Positions 29,204 through 40,180 of a DNA stretch of 64,000 bases are shown here, piece by piece. Every line of letters starts with the position of its first letter. The stretch's first letter is position 1. Source of the DNA: Alteromonas sp. CI.11.F.A3 (GTDB lineage: Bacteria; Pseudomonadota; Gammaproteobacteria; Enterobacterales; Alteromonadaceae). Below the pieces are notes generated by a model. The model was given only the letters and a program-made list of their open reading frames with translations, was not told the DNA's origin and ran no database searches. The translations under genes and the position numbers were made by a program. The stretch spans positions 248,001 to 312,000 of the forward strand of contig NZ_CP136708.1 of NCBI RefSeq assembly GCF_032925565.1, written 5' to 3'.

Positions 29204-29607
29204 TAAATGCCTGCGCTGGTGGGCTTAGCCACAAAGGTGGTTACTGAAGTGACGCTGCCAGAATAATCTGAATCTAGGCCTACGCTGATACTTACCGAGC
29301 GTAGATCATTGTCATTGGTTTTAGTGACGGTTTGCTGCCAGTACCAAGTACGGTCAGCCATTTCCATGCTGCCTTTCAAATTGTTCTTAGGTGGCCAAGT
29401 ATCATCAAGTTGTAATTGATTTAGTCGGTTGCTGGCAACATAACTGGCAAAGGTTACCGCTTCAATTTGCCCTACGTTATTTAAGTGATCGCCCGCAGCT
29501 TTTAAAATAGCCGTGCCGGTTAAGGCAAAAATAAGCAGCGCCACCATGACTTCAAGCAGTGTCATGCCTTTTTGACTGTTAGGCGAATGCGAAGACGCGC
29601 GTTTCAT
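29203..29607 (-). CDS. gspI: GspI, minor pseudopilin
   Basis: 134 residues with prepilin site QKG/MTLLEVMVALLIFAL and ASYVASNRLNQLQLD, typical of GspI. Start overlaps the gspH end by 4 bases; end shares one base with the gspJ start. Confidence 0.92.
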   Translation of the reverse strand: MKRASSHSPNSQKGMTLLEVMVALLIFALTGTAILKAAGDHLNNVGQIEAVTFASYVASNRLNQLQLDDTWPPKNNLKGSMEMADRTWYWQQTVTKTNDNDLRSVSISVGLDSDYSGSVTSVTTFVAKPTSAGI

Positions 29608-30233
29608 TGCTCGGGGCTCTCAAAAGGACCAGCTAATTCTAGTGGTGGGAATTCTTCATTGTTAAGCGCAAAATAAACGGGCTCATCGTTAAAGTCGCCT
29701 TCATACGCAAAAGTAAGGCTGAAGGGGGTAATATCGCCACTAGACATAATCAATATTTGTGGCGGTGGCAGTTTCTTTTCTTCTTCGCTGCCTATCTCAA
29801 CACCATCTTCAGACACGCTTAAGGTTTCGTCGAATATGCCTCTATCGAAAAGTTGATCTTCTTTGGTCCAAGGCAAGTCGTCTAAATTCAGCGTAAACGA
29901 GAAATCTTCAGGTAGTGTGTGGGCTTCGTAGTATTTCTCGCCCTCAATGCGTTGCCACTCATCATTCTCATCTAAAAAAACAAAGTAGTATTCGTTGTCT
30001 TTTTGCTCAACGCGAATGCCAAGTTGCTGCTGATTTAACACCGCATAGTCGCTTGCCATATCAACCAAAACTTGTAGCCGTTGCGCTTGGCTTTTTAACA
30101 AATCTGCTTTACTGGCGCCAAAGGCATTAAACATTACGTAACCGGCCGCCAAGCCCATAAGCAACAGTACCAGCATCACTTCTAAAAGCGTGAAGCCAGT
30201 TTGCTTGTTGTGAGGATGAAAGCGGCCAAGCAT
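29604..30233 (-). CDS. gspH: GspH, minor pseudopilin
   Basis: 209 residues with prepilin site QTG/FTLLEVMLVLLLMG and VMFNAFGASKADLLKSQAQR in the GspH-type helix. The acidic loop near residues 125-155 (ESLSVSEDGVEIGSEEEKK-like) is longer than I expect for the family. Lies 8 bases after gspG. Confidence 0.9.
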   Translation of the reverse strand: MLGRFHPHNKQTGFTLLEVMLVLLLMGLAAGYVMFNAFGASKADLLKSQAQRLQVLVDMASDYAVLNQQQLGIRVEQKDNEYYFVFLDENDEWQRIEGEKYYEAHTLPEDFSFTLNLDDLPWTKEDQLFDRGIFDETLSVSEDGVEIGSEEEKKLPPPQILIMSSGDITPFSLTFAYEGDFNDEPVYFALNNEEFPPLELAGPFESPEQ

Positions 30234-30241
30234 AAGATAAC

Positions 30242-30679
30242 TTAGTTTAGGTATTCGTTGATATTCCAGTTACCAATGTCGTCATCGGTACCGGGTTCAC
30301 CGTCTGGTCCATTTGAAAAAATGTCTACTACGCCTAATTCTCCTGGGCTAATTAGCGCATAGGGGTTACCCCAAGGATCTTCAGGTAAGCGCTTAATGAA
30401 GCCGCCTTCCGGGTAGTTTCTTGGAATAGGATCAAGAGTTGGCGCTGTAACCAAAGCTTCTAGCCCCTGTTCAGTCGTTGGGAACTTGTTGTTGCGAAGC
30501 TTATACATCTCAAGTGCACTTTCCATTTGCTGAATATCAACAGCGGCTTTTTTAAGTTGTGCCACTTCTTGGTTACCCAAAATTTGCGGCGCTACCATCG
30601 ATGCCATAATGCCGATGATAAGCAGCACCACCATTACTTCAATCAAACTAAATCCAGAACTACGTTTTAAGGTTTTCAT
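30242..30679 (-). CDS. gspG: GspG, major pseudopilin
   Basis: 145 residues: SSG/FSLIEVMVVLLIIGIMAS, then YKLRNNKFPTTEQGLEALV and DPWGNPY, and the C-terminal calcium-site region FSNGPDGEPGTDDDIGNW. This is the main subunit of the type II pseudopilus. Its start shares one base with the gspF stop. Confidence 0.95.
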   Translation of the reverse strand: MKTLKRSSGFSLIEVMVVLLIIGIMASMVAPQILGNQEVAQLKKAAVDIQQMESALEMYKLRNNKFPTTEQGLEALVTAPTLDPIPRNYPEGGFIKRLPEDPWGNPYALISPGELGVVDIFSNGPDGEPGTDDDIGNWNINEYLN

Positions 30680-31905
30680 CAGATATTCACCATATTGTTT
30701 AAGGCCAAAATAGGCTGCAAAATTGCCATTACGATAAACAGCACTATGCCAGCCATCGACACGATAAGTAGAGGTTCAAATACTTTTAGTGAGACACCAA
30801 TAAGGGCTTCAAATTCCCTATCTTGGTTATCGGCGGCACGGCCAAGCATTTGCTGTAATTCGCCAGATTTTTCACCAGATGCAATCATGTGCATCATCAT
30901 TGGCGGGAAAATTTTTGTGTTATCGAGGGCAGCGCGCAAGCTGCTCCCTTCTTTTACATTAACGGCAGCATCGGCTACCTGATTCTTTATGTGCTGGTTT
31001 TCAAGTACATCACCGGAAATACGCATAGATTCAAGTAAGGGCACTGCACTGGCACTTAAAATACTCAAAGTACGTGCAAAACGAGCGGTATTAAGCCCGC
31101 GAGAAACTTTACCAATAAGCGGGAGTTTCAAAATCACTTTGTGAAATTTTAACTTCATCTTTTTCTGTTGAAGCACGCGCTGAACAATTACCGCCAATAT
31201 AGCCACGACAATCAGTAAAATAAGGCCGTAATTTTGTAGCCAGGTACTCACCGAAATAAGCACTTGGGTAATACCTGGAAGGTCTTGCCCCATGTGATCA
31301 AATTGACCCACAATTTTAGGCACAACTACCGTGAGCAGTAGCATCACAATGCCGAAGGCGAAAAACAGCATAAGTGAAGGGTAAATAAGAGCTTGGGTAA
31401 TTTGACTGCGAGTTTGCTGGCGTCGTTCTGTGTAATCGGCAAGGCGATTAAGCACCGTATCTAAGTGACCGGATTTTTCACCTGCCGCCACCATGGCGCG
31501 GTATAAGTCGTCGAACACACTGGGGAATTCAGATAGCGCATCGGCTAAACCATGACCTTCTACCACTTTGCTTCGAACGGCCATCATCATGTTCTTTTGA
31601 CGGGGCTTTTCACACTGCTCGGCAACCGCCAGTAAGGCTTCTTCTACCGGTAAGGCAGATTCTACCAAGGTGGCCATTTGGCGAGTTAACAGGGCAAGAT
31701 CTGAGGCTGAAATTCTCGGTTTAAAAAACGAGAAGCCACCACTTTTACCGTCACTTTTTCCGCGCTCGGTAACTTGTTCTACTTCTAAAGGAATGAGGCC
31801 TTTTTCACGCAGTTGCTGGCGCACTTGGCGAGCGTTATCACCTTCCAGTACACCATTTGCGTTACGGCCACGGTTGTTTACCGCTTTATAAGCGAAGGCG
31901 GCCAT
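30679..31905 (-). CDS. gspF: GspF, polytopic inner-membrane platform protein
   Basis: 408 residues beginning MAAFAYKAVNNRGRNANGVLEG, with two GspF/PilC-type helical domains (LLTRQMATLVESALPVEEAL and RFARTLSILSASAVPLLESM) and three membrane helices. It forms the core around which the pseudopilus is assembled. Sits between gspE and gspG with minimal spacing. Confidence 0.95.
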   Translation of the reverse strand: MAAFAYKAVNNRGRNANGVLEGDNARQVRQQLREKGLIPLEVEQVTERGKSDGKSGGFSFFKPRISASDLALLTRQMATLVESALPVEEALLAVAEQCEKPRQKNMMMAVRSKVVEGHGLADALSEFPSVFDDLYRAMVAAGEKSGHLDTVLNRLADYTERRQQTRSQITQALIYPSLMLFFAFGIVMLLLTVVVPKIVGQFDHMGQDLPGITQVLISVSTWLQNYGLILLIVVAILAVIVQRVLQQKKMKLKFHKVILKLPLIGKVSRGLNTARFARTLSILSASAVPLLESMRISGDVLENQHIKNQVADAAVNVKEGSSLRAALDNTKIFPPMMMHMIASGEKSGELQQMLGRAADNQDREFEALIGVSLKVFEPLLIVSMAGIVLFIVMAILQPILALNNMVNI

Positions 31906-31906
31906 A

Positions 31907-33472
31907 CTAATCCTCCTTGGTTACACGCAGGACTTCTTCTAAAGAGGTAACACCTGCAAGTACCTTACGACACCCATCATCCCGAATACTGGGGGTAGAG
32001 TGCCTGATATATTTTTCAATGGCCTGTTCACCCACGCCTTCATGCATCATTTCGCGCACTTTCTCATTCACCAGTAATAGCTCGTGAATACCCGTACGAC
32101 CTCTGTAGCCGGTTTGGTTACATGCGGCGCAGCCGGAGGGTTGGTAAATGGTAAAGTTGTTATCGGCGTCAATATTAAGGGCTTCACACTCTTGAGAGTC
32201 GGGCGTGTGAGGTGTCTTACACTCTTTACAAAGTGTACGCACTAAGCGCTGTGATAATACTGCCAGTAAACTTGATGAAAGCAAAAAGGGCTCAATACCC
32301 ATATCTTCTAAACGGGTGATCGCGCCAGCAGCGGTATTGGTGTGAAGGGTCGATAACACTAAGTGGCCGGTTAAACTGGCTTGAACCGCAATTTGTGCGG
32401 TTTCAACGTCTCGAATTTCCCCTACCATCACCACATCGGGATCTTGTCGCAAAATCGCTCGAAGGCCGCGGGCGAAAGTCATATCTACACGGGGGTTTAC
32501 CTGTGTTTGACCAATACCGGGTAAGTCGAATTCAATAGGATCTTCTACGGTTAAAATATTGCGGTCGCGAGAGTTTATCTCGCTTAGGCCTGCATACAAG
32601 GTGGTACTTTTACCAGAACCTGTTGGGCCGGTAACCAAAATTATACCGTGAGGTTTTCTAATTAACGAAGAAAAATGGTCGCGGTTTTGCTGGGTCATGC
32701 CTAAGTCTTTTAGGTTTAACCGCGCGTTGTTTTTATCTAATAAACGCAGTACCACGCGTTCGCCGTGGCTCGATGGCATAGTAGACACACGAACATCTAC
32801 CGCACGGCCTGCAATACGAAGGGTAATACGGCCATCCTGAGGTACTCGTTTTTCAGCAATATCAAGCTTTGCCATTACCTTAATACGAGAAACTAGCATG
32901 GAAGAGAGTTTACGATTTGGGCGTAAGATCTCTCGCAATACACCATCTACACGAAACCGAACCACTAATTGGTTTTCAAAGGTTTCAATGTGAATATCTG
33001 ACGCGCCTTCTTTTATCGCTTCACCTAGCATGGCATTAATCAGCTTGATGATAGGGGCGTCATCTTCGTTATCTAATAAATCTTCGGTATCAGGTAACTC
33101 TTCAGCCAGCGCAAACAAATCGCTTTCGTTACCTAAATCTTCCATTAACTGTTTTGCTGCAGAACTATCGCGCTGGAATGCAGTGGTTAGAAAGCTTTCG
33201 AACTCATCAGCAGCAATGGTTTTAGGTACAAAAGGTTCGCCATAAAAGCGGCGGACTTCGGCAAACACTTCAAAAGGCGTGTTTTCCGTAAAATACAGCA
33301 CAGCAGGCGTCACGTTAGTTTCAAGTAAAACCTGATTGCGCTTTGCAAAGCTAAACGAAAGCTGACGAGGGCCAGCTTCGGCTTCTGGTAAGCCTTCTTC
33401 GCCAGCCATAGCTTCGAGCGCTTCTTCCTGTGCCTCTACCGCAAGGGTGAGTTGCTCGTCTTGACCTGCCAT
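31907..33472 (-). CDS. gspE: GspE, secretion ATPase
   Basis: About 521 residues. Start taken at ATG 33472 ([11 protein letters not shown]), one base after the gspD stop; an in-frame upstream Met at 33493 would overlap gspD by 20 bases. N-terminal N1/N2 domains, then the ATPase core: Walker [15 protein letters not shown], Asp box [12 protein letters not shown], Walker [13 protein letters not shown], His box STLHTN, and a four-Cys zinc site (CKEC ... CAAC). Energises pseudopilus assembly from the cytoplasm via GspL. Confidence 0.95.
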   Translation of the reverse strand: MAGQDEQLTLAVEAQEEALEAMAGEEGLPEAEAGPRQLSFSFAKRNQVLLETNVTPAVLYFTENTPFEVFAEVRRFYGEPFVPKTIAADEFESFLTTAFQRDSSAAKQLMEDLGNESDLFALAEELPDTEDLLDNEDDAPIIKLINAMLGEAIKEGASDIHIETFENQLVVRFRVDGVLREILRPNRKLSSMLVSRIKVMAKLDIAEKRVPQDGRITLRIAGRAVDVRVSTMPSSHGERVVLRLLDKNNARLNLKDLGMTQQNRDHFSSLIRKPHGIILVTGPTGSGKSTTLYAGLSEINSRDRNILTVEDPIEFDLPGIGQTQVNPRVDMTFARGLRAILRQDPDVVMVGEIRDVETAQIAVQASLTGHLVLSTLHTNTAAGAITRLEDMGIEPFLLSSSLLAVLSQRLVRTLCKECKTPHTPDSQECEALNIDADNNFTIYQPSGCAACNQTGYRGRTGIHELLLVNEKVREMMHEGVGEQAIEKYIRHSTPSIRDDGCRKVLAGVTSLEEVLRVTKED

Positions 33473-33473
33473 A

Positions 33474-35516
33474 TTACTCGTTACCTTCATCAAGGTTGTC
33501 TTTTTCAGTCAGGTACTCTTCAAATGAAGGCGGTAATGAAAGTTCATCATCCCAGTTCGGCATGCTTGGCGTTTCAGCATTAGGCATTAAAGAAATACCT
33601 TCTTGCTGGCGCTTAAGTTGTAAGGCACGAATGTAGTTGTACTTACGATGACTGATAGAATTCATAGTCGCGCCGTCACGCACAATAGTAGGCTTTAAAA
33701 ACACCATGAGATTACGCTTACGTTTGCTGGTAGATGTTGACTTAAACAAGTTACCTAGAATAGGAATGTCGCCTAATAAAGGCACTTTAGATACGCTTTC
33801 TTGTACGTCTTCATCAATCAAGCCACCTAATACAATCGTGCCACCATCATCCACAATAACCGTGGTTTTAATTTCACGCTTGTTGATAGAGATATCTACT
33901 GAAGTAGCACCACTTACGCTTGATACTTCTTGTTCAATTAGCAGTTGTACCGCGTCTCCTTCGTTAATTTGCGGTGTGACTTTAAGTTTAATACCCACTT
34001 CTTGGCGGTCGACCGTTTGGAAAGGATTTGAGTTATTTGAGCCTGTAGATGTACCGGTAATAATGGGTACTTCTTGACCTACAATGAAATAGGCTTCTTC
34101 GTTATCCATGGTCGTTAAGTGCGGCGTGGCCAATACGTTTGAATTGGTGTCTGTACTTACAGCTTGTACGACTGCGCCCCAGCCATTATCAATAATACCC
34201 GCAATTAAGCCATTCGCGCTGCCCAATAAGCTGGCAAGAGAAGTGTAATCACCTTCATCGGTATCAGTTACAGTGTACGGTGAGCCATCGTCTGATACGT
34301 ACGTTTCTGTTTCGGTAGTGTCTTCAGCTTCTCTAATCGCGACCGCCAAAGAACCTACAGGGATTACACCATTGCTGAACTGAGTACCACCGCCACTTTC
34401 AGACACCCACTGTACACCCAAGGTAGTGCCGTCACTTTCAAACACTTCAACAATAATCGCTTCTACTTGTACTTGTGCACGGCGAATATCAAGCTGACGT
34501 ACCACTTCTTCTAGTGAGCGCATCATGTCAGGTTCCGCAGTGATCACTAACGCATTAGAATCTTCATGGGCATCAATGCTGACATCACGGTTAGACGATC
34601 CACGGCTGTTGGTGCTGCCACTTTTCTCTTCTGCTTGAATACTGGCTGACACTCCCTGTAGTACTTTCACTAGGTCGTCGGCTTTGGCGTAGTTAAGAAA
34701 CATTACGCGGGTGTTACCGCTGGTTTCTAACTCCTGATCCATGCGCTGAATAAGGTTGATTAAACGTTGGCGGGCTTTAATATCACCGCTCACAATGACT
34801 GAGTTAGTGCGATCGTCGGCTACCACACGAGGGTCTGACTTAGCACCGGTATTGGTCTTGCCTTGTGATTTGTTAATGCTGTCGATAATACGCACCATTT
34901 CAGAGGCTGAAGCGAAACGTAGCTTCACAATCTCAACTTCTTCATCACCTGCACGGTCAACACGTTCAATAATTTCAACCAAGCGGTTTACTACGGCTGC
35001 GCGGCCAGTAATCATCATTACGTTTGAAGGGTCGTGGCTTACTACATTACCACCGCCGGCTTGGTCATTAAGCTGACGTAAAATAGGCGCTAATTCTCTT
35101 ACCGGTACGTTATAAACAGGCACTACTCGGGTGATCATTTCATCACCGTCTTTCGCTGAACCTTCTACGACAGGAATGTTTGATGTTTTAGCATCTTTAG
35201 AGCGAACGACTTTTAAAATTCCGCTCGGCATTTCAACGACAGCGAAGTCGTAAACCTGAAGCACGTTTAAAAAGAATTGATAATACTGATCTTCAGTGAG
35301 CATATCGTAGCTGCGAACGCTAATTTTACCGCGAACATTGGGGTCGACAATAATGGTGCGTTCTAAGTTCTTGCCCACAATATTAATGAACTCACTAATA
35401 TCAGTGTCTTTAAAATTAGGCATATATTCAGCGGCTGTTACCGAGAAACAAAGAAGGGCCGTACACAGCGCTGTGCTTAGGCGAGATAACAATTTGTGGC
35501 TAGTGCGCCTTTTCAT
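33474..35516 (-). CDS. gspD: GspD, outer-membrane secretin
   Basis: 680 residues with a signal peptide (cleavage near VTAAEY). N0 domain [19 protein letters not shown], followed by three N1-N3 repeats ([18 protein letters not shown], [16 protein letters not shown]) and the secretin core with [18 protein letters not shown], and [13 protein letters not shown]...[14 protein letters not shown]. It forms the outer-membrane exit channel. Preceded by gspC (gap of 18 bases). Confidence 0.95.
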   Translation of the reverse strand: MKRRTSHKLLSRLSTALCTALLCFSVTAAEYMPNFKDTDISEFINIVGKNLERTIIVDPNVRGKISVRSYDMLTEDQYYQFFLNVLQVYDFAVVEMPSGILKVVRSKDAKTSNIPVVEGSAKDGDEMITRVVPVYNVPVRELAPILRQLNDQAGGGNVVSHDPSNVMMITGRAAVVNRLVEIIERVDRAGDEEVEIVKLRFASASEMVRIIDSINKSQGKTNTGAKSDPRVVADDRTNSVIVSGDIKARQRLINLIQRMDQELETSGNTRVMFLNYAKADDLVKVLQGVSASIQAEEKSGSTNSRGSSNRDVSIDAHEDSNALVITAEPDMMRSLEEVVRQLDIRRAQVQVEAIIVEVFESDGTTLGVQWVSESGGGTQFSNGVIPVGSLAVAIREAEDTTETETYVSDDGSPYTVTDTDEGDYTSLASLLGSANGLIAGIIDNGWGAVVQAVSTDTNSNVLATPHLTTMDNEEAYFIVGQEVPIITGTSTGSNNSNPFQTVDRQEVGIKLKVTPQINEGDAVQLLIEQEVSSVSGATSVDISINKREIKTTVIVDDGGTIVLGGLIDEDVQESVSKVPLLGDIPILGNLFKSTSTSKRKRNLMVFLKPTIVRDGATMNSISHRKYNYIRALQLKRQQEGISLMPNAETPSMPNWDDELSLPPSFEEYLTEKDNLDEGNE

Positions 35517-35534
35517 TCTGTCTTCCTTTAATTC

Positions 35535-36473
35535 TTATTCTGCTGATGGCTCAGGCAAATCGAGATAGAGCGTAGTAAAACTGCCATCACGAATGATTGT
35601 AAGTTCAAGATTCTGAGCATTGCGAAGTTCAGATAGTGCTTCTTGGGATTGCTGCATGTCTGTCAGATCCAATCCATTAATTTGTGCAATAACATCGCCG
35701 GCTTGAAGCCCCGCTGATTTAAATAATGCGGGTTCTTTACCTGGACTAACTTGATAGCCGATAAGTTGCCCTTCTTCGGTTTTTGGCGAAATAGAGATAA
35801 AATCGGTAAAGCTTGCTGGACGTTCTCGCAGTGAAGTGGTGGCTTCTATGGCCTCTTCACTCAATTGCCTTGCATTGGGTTCGTCTCGTTCATTAGGCTC
35901 TGGCTGCGGACGACGTTTAGCTTGCTGTTGGCGTCGCTTGTTCGCTTCGTCGTAATCAATGCCATCTAACATTAAGGTTTCGTTTCTAATTCCATTTTTA
36001 ATGATAACCCTGTCGCGGAATACTTGCTTCAGAGTGGCATTAGTACCTTCAATTTTTTCACCCAAGCCATACACTGCTTGGCTATTGCGATTCTCGATAA
36101 CCGCAGTACTAGACTCTTCATCTGAGCTTGCCACCACACCGGTAAGCGTAAGGTTAAGACGCGTTTCAGGCGCATCAGTAACGGGGGCTTCTTCTACCTT
36201 TGCAGGCACCGCTGCTGCATTACCAAATAAATTTAATTGTTGTATTTTGCGTATGTTGACCCCACTTTGCCCTGAAGCCGTAGAAGGTATGGGCGCAAAA
36301 CTCACTGCGGGAGTCGCAGATAATTGAGGTTCAGGTATAATTCGCCATATTAGCTTGGCGGCAAAGGCTATTAAATATAGGCTCAGCAGCACCACAATTA
36401 ACGTGTGAAGTTGTTTTTGGTTCTGGTTTACAAAAACAACCAGAGACTGTGGATTGAGTTTATCGAATGTCAT
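35535..36473 (-). CDS. gspC: GspC, inner-membrane connector
   Basis: 312 residues: a short cytoplasmic N-terminus, one membrane helix (LIVVLLSLYLIAFAAKLIW), the homology region (LNLFGNA...RLNLTLTGVVAS) that binds the secretin N0 domain, an Arg/Gln/Glu-rich linker, and a C-terminal PDZ domain (GYQVSPGKEPALFKSAGL, QAGDVIAQINGLDL). First gene of the gspC-N operon, divergent from hslR. Confidence 0.93.
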   Translation of the reverse strand: MTFDKLNPQSLVVFVNQNQKQLHTLIVVLLSLYLIAFAAKLIWRIIPEPQLSATPAVSFAPIPSTASGQSGVNIRKIQQLNLFGNAAAVPAKVEEAPVTDAPETRLNLTLTGVVASSDEESSTAVIENRNSQAVYGLGEKIEGTNATLKQVFRDRVIIKNGIRNETLMLDGIDYDEANKRRQQQAKRRPQPEPNERDEPNARQLSEEAIEATTSLRERPASFTDFISISPKTEEGQLIGYQVSPGKEPALFKSAGLQAGDVIAQINGLDLTDMQQSQEALSELRNAQNLELTIIRDGSFTTLYLDLPEPSAE

Positions 36474-36496
36474 GTCGCCACTTGATGGTACTGCTT

Positions 36497-36502
36497 ATTA
36501 TA
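36497..36502 (-). promoter_or_regulatory. Candidate -10 element of the gsp operon promoter
   Basis: On the minus strand these bases read TATAAT, the consensus -10 hexamer, 24 bases upstream of the gspC ATG in the short divergent gap to hslR. No good -35 element is seen at 16-18 bases, so an activator or extended contacts may be needed. Sequence match only. Confidence 0.4.
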
Positions 36503-36609
36503 AAAGTGAAAATTTGGTTAACCGCGCTTTATCCGACCCATCATAGCCTAGTCGAGGTGGGGCTCACAACACTAAAGCCGCACCGTTACGAAATTATTAC
36601 AAAGGTCTT

Positions 36610-37005
36610 ATGGAAACGAACAATACATCACAAAATGTGAGGCTAGACAAGTGGCTATGGGCAGCAAGGTTTTTCAAAACCCGCGCCATTGCCAGAGACA
36701 TGGTTCAGTCAGGAAAAGTTCACTACAACGGACAGCGCACTAAGCCCGGCAAGAATGTAGAGCTTGGTGCAGTGATAAAAGTTCCCTCAGGTTGGGATAA
36801 CCGTGACGTTATTGTTCGAGGACTCAGTGATAAACGACTTAGTGCAGCACTTGCTCAAGACTTATATGAAGAAACTGAGACAAGTGTAACAAAACGTGAA
36901 GAAAACCAAGTTGCACGAAAATTGAACGCTTTTCATAGTCCTAAGCCGGAACATCGGCCAGATAAAAAACAGCGCAGACAAATTATTAAATTTAAGCAGC
37001 AGTAA
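36610..37005 (+). CDS. hslR: HslR (Hsp15), ribosome-associated heat shock protein
   Basis: 131 residues with an S4 RNA-binding domain at the N-terminus (VRLDKWLWAARFFKTRAIAR, then MVQSGKVHYNGQRTKPGK) and a Lys/Arg-rich tail. Hsp15 binds 50S subunits carrying nascent chains and helps recycle them. Directly upstream of hslO, the usual hslR-hslO pairing. Confidence 0.93.
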   Translation: METNNTSQNVRLDKWLWAARFFKTRAIARDMVQSGKVHYNGQRTKPGKNVELGAVIKVPSGWDNRDVIVRGLSDKRLSAALAQDLYEETETSVTKREENQVARKLNAFHSPKPEHRPDKKQRRQIIKFKQQ

Positions 37006-37032
37006 AAGTACGCTGCCTAACAGGACAAGTTT

Positions 37033-37932
37033 ATGAGTGATTTCGACAAATTACATCGATTTTTATTTACCCAAGCAAACGTTCGCGGCGAATTAGTTCG
37101 TTTAGATGAGAGCCTAAAGCAAATTGTGCACAGCTATGAATACCCTGTACAAATTCAGCGTTTGTTGGGGCAGTTGGCAGCGGCAACATCTTTACTGACG
37201 GCTACGCTTAAATTTAAAGGCGAAATTGCCTTACAAATTCAAAGTAAAGGGCCAGTGAGTTACGCAGTAATTAATGCCACCCATGAACAAACATTTCGTG
37301 GCGTTGCCCGCTGGGATGAAAACCTTGAAACGCTTCCAGAAGCGTTTGATGAGTTACTTACCGAAGCGGTATTGGTGATGACAATTACCCCTGATGAAGG
37401 CGAGCGTTATCAAGGTATTGTGGCACTAGACAAACCAACATTAGCTGAGTGTTTAGAAGAATACTTCGCCCAGTCAGAACAGTTAGCCACTCGCGTGCAC
37501 TTAATGACTGACTTGCAAGATGAAAACAACGCCAGAGCGGCGGGTATGCTGCTTCAAGTATTGCCGACAGATGCTAGCGCGACTGACATAACCCAAGCTA
37601 CAGGGTTTGATCATATTGCGACGTTAACAGAAACCTTAACGGAAAAAGAAATGTTCTCGTTGTCGGTAGAAGACATTCTTTATCGTTTGTATCACCAAGA
37701 AGAAGTGGAAGTGTACCCAGCGAAAGCGGTTAGCTTTGCGTGTACTTGCTCTAAGGAACGCAGTGCAGAAGCGCTTCGTAACATCGATAAAGCAGAGCTG
37801 TTATCCATAGTAAAAGAAGATGGCGACATTAAAATGAATTGTCAGTATTGCCATGCAGAATATCGTTTCGATAGTATCGATATTGAGGCGATTCACAGTG
37901 GTAATGCACCTTCACCTGATACTAATCAATAA
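37033..37932 (+). CDS. hslO: HslO (Hsp33), redox-regulated chaperone
   Basis: A 299-residue cytoplasmic holdase activated by oxidation. The C-terminal zinc site is intact: CTCSKERSAEAL (CxC) and CQYCHAEYRF (CxxC). N-terminal LHRFLFTQANVRGELV and the middle GERYQGIVAL match the family. It starts 27 bases after hslR, in the same unit. Confidence 0.95.
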   Translation: MSDFDKLHRFLFTQANVRGELVRLDESLKQIVHSYEYPVQIQRLLGQLAAATSLLTATLKFKGEIALQIQSKGPVSYAVINATHEQTFRGVARWDENLETLPEAFDELLTEAVLVMTITPDEGERYQGIVALDKPTLAECLEEYFAQSEQLATRVHLMTDLQDENNARAAGMLLQVLPTDASATDITQATGFDHIATLTETLTEKEMFSLSVEDILYRLYHQEEVEVYPAKAVSFACTCSKERSAEALRNIDKAELLSIVKEDGDIKMNCQYCHAEYRFDSIDIEAIHSGNAPSPDTNQ

Positions 37933-38207
37933 GGGCGGGCGCCCCGACTCTTAAAAAAGAAAACCTCTTAATTCACTTCCCTTTACAGCACTTGTTGTAA
38001 GGGGAGGTTGATATAAATACCACGAATCCAATATTGTCTCCTTACTCCAAATAAAAATGTAATTTTATTACGTTTTTTTCGAAAGTTGATCCAGATTAAT
38101 AATCAGTATTCTTTATAGAAATAACGCTATGCCTTTATTTACTTTAGACTCGGTTAAATGATACTTTTTGAAAGTGCTATTGAAAGATTACATTGAGGGT
38201 TACGGTT

Positions 38208-39770
38208 ATGAGTGTAGCAACGTCTTTGAAAACGGATTTAAAAATCTCTCCACTGGTTGATTTGCCCAGCGCCGAATTAATCGAACGCGCGATTAAGCGT
38301 GGCGAGGGTGTGTTGGACACTAACGGGGCTTTGGTGGTTGAAACTGGCGAAAGAACCGGTCGTTCACCAAATGATAGGTTTATCGTTAAAGAGTCTTCCA
38401 CTGAAAGTGAAATTGATTGGGGTAAGGTTAATAAGCCATTTGATGCCAATAAATTCGATGCCTTGTGGAATAAAGTAGAAGCTTACCTTACTACTCAAGA
38501 ACACTTTTTATCTCACCTTCAAGTAGGCTCAGATCCTGCGCACGCACTTCCCTTAGAAGTAAGAACGCAAACCGCATGGCAGCACGTATTTGCTCGTAAT
38601 CTTTTCATCGTACCTGAAAACTGGAATGCGAATAACGAAACGCCATGGCAGGTACTCAACGTGCCTGGCTTCGTTTGTGAGCCAGAGCGTGACGGCACCA
38701 ACAGTGATGGTGTTGTAGTCATTAATTTTGCAAAAAAACGTGTGCTCATTGCTGGCATGAGATACGCCGGTGAAATGAAAAAAGCCATGTTCTCGGTTCA
38801 GAATTTCTTACTTCCCGCGAAAGACATATTACCCATGCACTGCTCTGCCAATGTAGGCGAGCAAGGCGATGTTACCTTGTTCTTTGGTTTGTCGGGTACA
38901 GGTAAAACCACGTTATCTGCCGATCCTAAGCGCTTTTTAATTGGGGATGATGAACACGGTTGGGGAGAAGGTAGTGTGTTTAATATTGAGGGCGGTTGCT
39001 ACGCAAAATGTATCGACCTTTCGCAAAAGAACGAGCCGGTTATTTGGGACGCCATTAAGTTTGGCACTATTTTAGAAAACGTTGTGCTAGACGATACTCG
39101 CACCCCAGATTACAAAGATACTTCGCTAACACAAAATTCAAGAGCTGCTTATCCGTTAAGCCATATCGAAAAACGCGTTGAAGCAAACCGTGGCGGCGAG
39201 CCACGCTCTGTCGTGTTTTTAACCTGTGACGTAAGTGGTGTGTTACCGCCAGTGTCAGTGCTAAGTGAAGAAGCTGCGGCCTATCATTTCTTAAGTGGTT
39301 ACACCGCGAAGGTAGGCTCTACAGAAATTGGTTCAACCTCAGACATTGAATCGACCTTCTCTACTTGCTTTGGCGCACCCTTCTTCCCACGCCCAGCTGG
39401 CGTGTATGCCGAGTTATTAATTAAACGTGTTAAAGCGTTTAACGCCAAAGTGTACTTGGTGAATACCGGTTGGACTGGTGGGCCTTATGGTACTGGTCAA
39501 CGTTTCGATATTCCTACTACCCGCGCCATTATCGATGCCATTGTATCCGGTGATTTAGCCAATGTTGAAACCCAACATATTGAAGGCCTAAACCTTGATG
39601 TACCTGTTGCAGTATCAGGCGTTGACGAGAAATTATTGGTGCCTAAGCAAACGTGGGACGATGCAGAAAAATACGAAGAATATGCGCAGAACCTAGTAGA
39701 TAGCTTCAAACAAAATTTCGAAAAATACGATGTTAGTGACGCCATTGTTAAGGCAGGTCCTGGCAACTAA
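38208..39770 (+). CDS. pckA: PckA, phosphoenolpyruvate carboxykinase (ATP)
   Basis: A 520-residue gluconeogenic enzyme converting oxaloacetate and ATP to phosphoenolpyruvate. The ATG at 38208 ([11 protein letters not shown]) is preceded by GAGG; the in-frame ATG at 38193 overlaps that site. Motifs: [22 protein letters not shown], kinase P-loop [29 protein letters not shown], and [14 protein letters not shown]. The 275-base leader after hslO is AT-rich and probably carries its promoter. It marks the left border of the accessory island. Confidence 0.96.
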   Translation: MSVATSLKTDLKISPLVDLPSAELIERAIKRGEGVLDTNGALVVETGERTGRSPNDRFIVKESSTESEIDWGKVNKPFDANKFDALWNKVEAYLTTQEHFLSHLQVGSDPAHALPLEVRTQTAWQHVFARNLFIVPENWNANNETPWQVLNVPGFVCEPERDGTNSDGVVVINFAKKRVLIAGMRYAGEMKKAMFSVQNFLLPAKDILPMHCSANVGEQGDVTLFFGLSGTGKTTLSADPKRFLIGDDEHGWGEGSVFNIEGGCYAKCIDLSQKNEPVIWDAIKFGTILENVVLDDTRTPDYKDTSLTQNSRAAYPLSHIEKRVEANRGGEPRSVVFLTCDVSGVLPPVSVLSEEAAAYHFLSGYTAKVGSTEIGSTSDIESTFSTCFGAPFFPRPAGVYAELLIKRVKAFNAKVYLVNTGWTGGPYGTGQRFDIPTTRAIIDAIVSGDLANVETQHIEGLNLDVPVAVSGVDEKLLVPKQTWDDAEKYEEYAQNLVDSFKQNFEKYDVSDAIVKAGPGN

Positions 39771-39858
39771 TTCTCGCTGCGTTTTTAGGGGCGCAGTTAG
39801 ATGTTAGGGGAGGCAACCCTTCCCTTCCCAACCTTCATCACACTCAACGTGATTGATG

Positions 39859-39891
39859 TTTTGCCCGCGCTTAGCCGCGGGCTTTTTTCGT
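39859..39891 (+). terminator. pckA terminator, repeated at the right island end
   Basis: GCCCGCG, loop CTTAGC-like, CGCGGGC followed by TTTTTT, 90 bases after pckA. The same 33 bases occur again at 63266-63298, after the last small secreted gene. Confidence 0.85.
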
Positions 39892-40180
39892 TTGGTCGTA
39901 AATGAATGTAAATGAGATTGACTAAAACAAAAATTTGATAGGGTGTTTATAGTGTTGTAATCTCGAATTATGTAAAAAGTTTCTTTTAAGTTAACACTCA
40001 CATGCAATTTTTTATCTGCATTAATTGGGTTGTACATGAGACTAAGCTATTACCGGTTAGGTAAAAAACATCGCTCCTAACTCGACTTTTTGCTACCGCG
40101 ATTTATCGCAATACATATAAAAATATAAAAATTATTTGAATTGCTCATTTTGAGAATTCTGTTTGTAAAGGATTACGGTA
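39892..40180. other. rhs upstream region with relic repeat
   Basis: No gene seen. The first part, together with the preceding terminator (39835-39945), is an imperfect direct repeat of 56516-56628, where it lies upstream of a small secreted-protein gene; a TTGACT box in a shared AATGAATGTAAAT...TTGACTAAAACAAAA stretch could be a -35 element. AAAGGA precedes the rhs ATG. Confidence 0.5.

Noticed and set aside
37975..38010. Hairpin after hslO (CCCT-T-TACA / TGTA-AGGG)
   Set aside because: An imperfect stem is present but no T-run follows, so I could not support it as a terminator.
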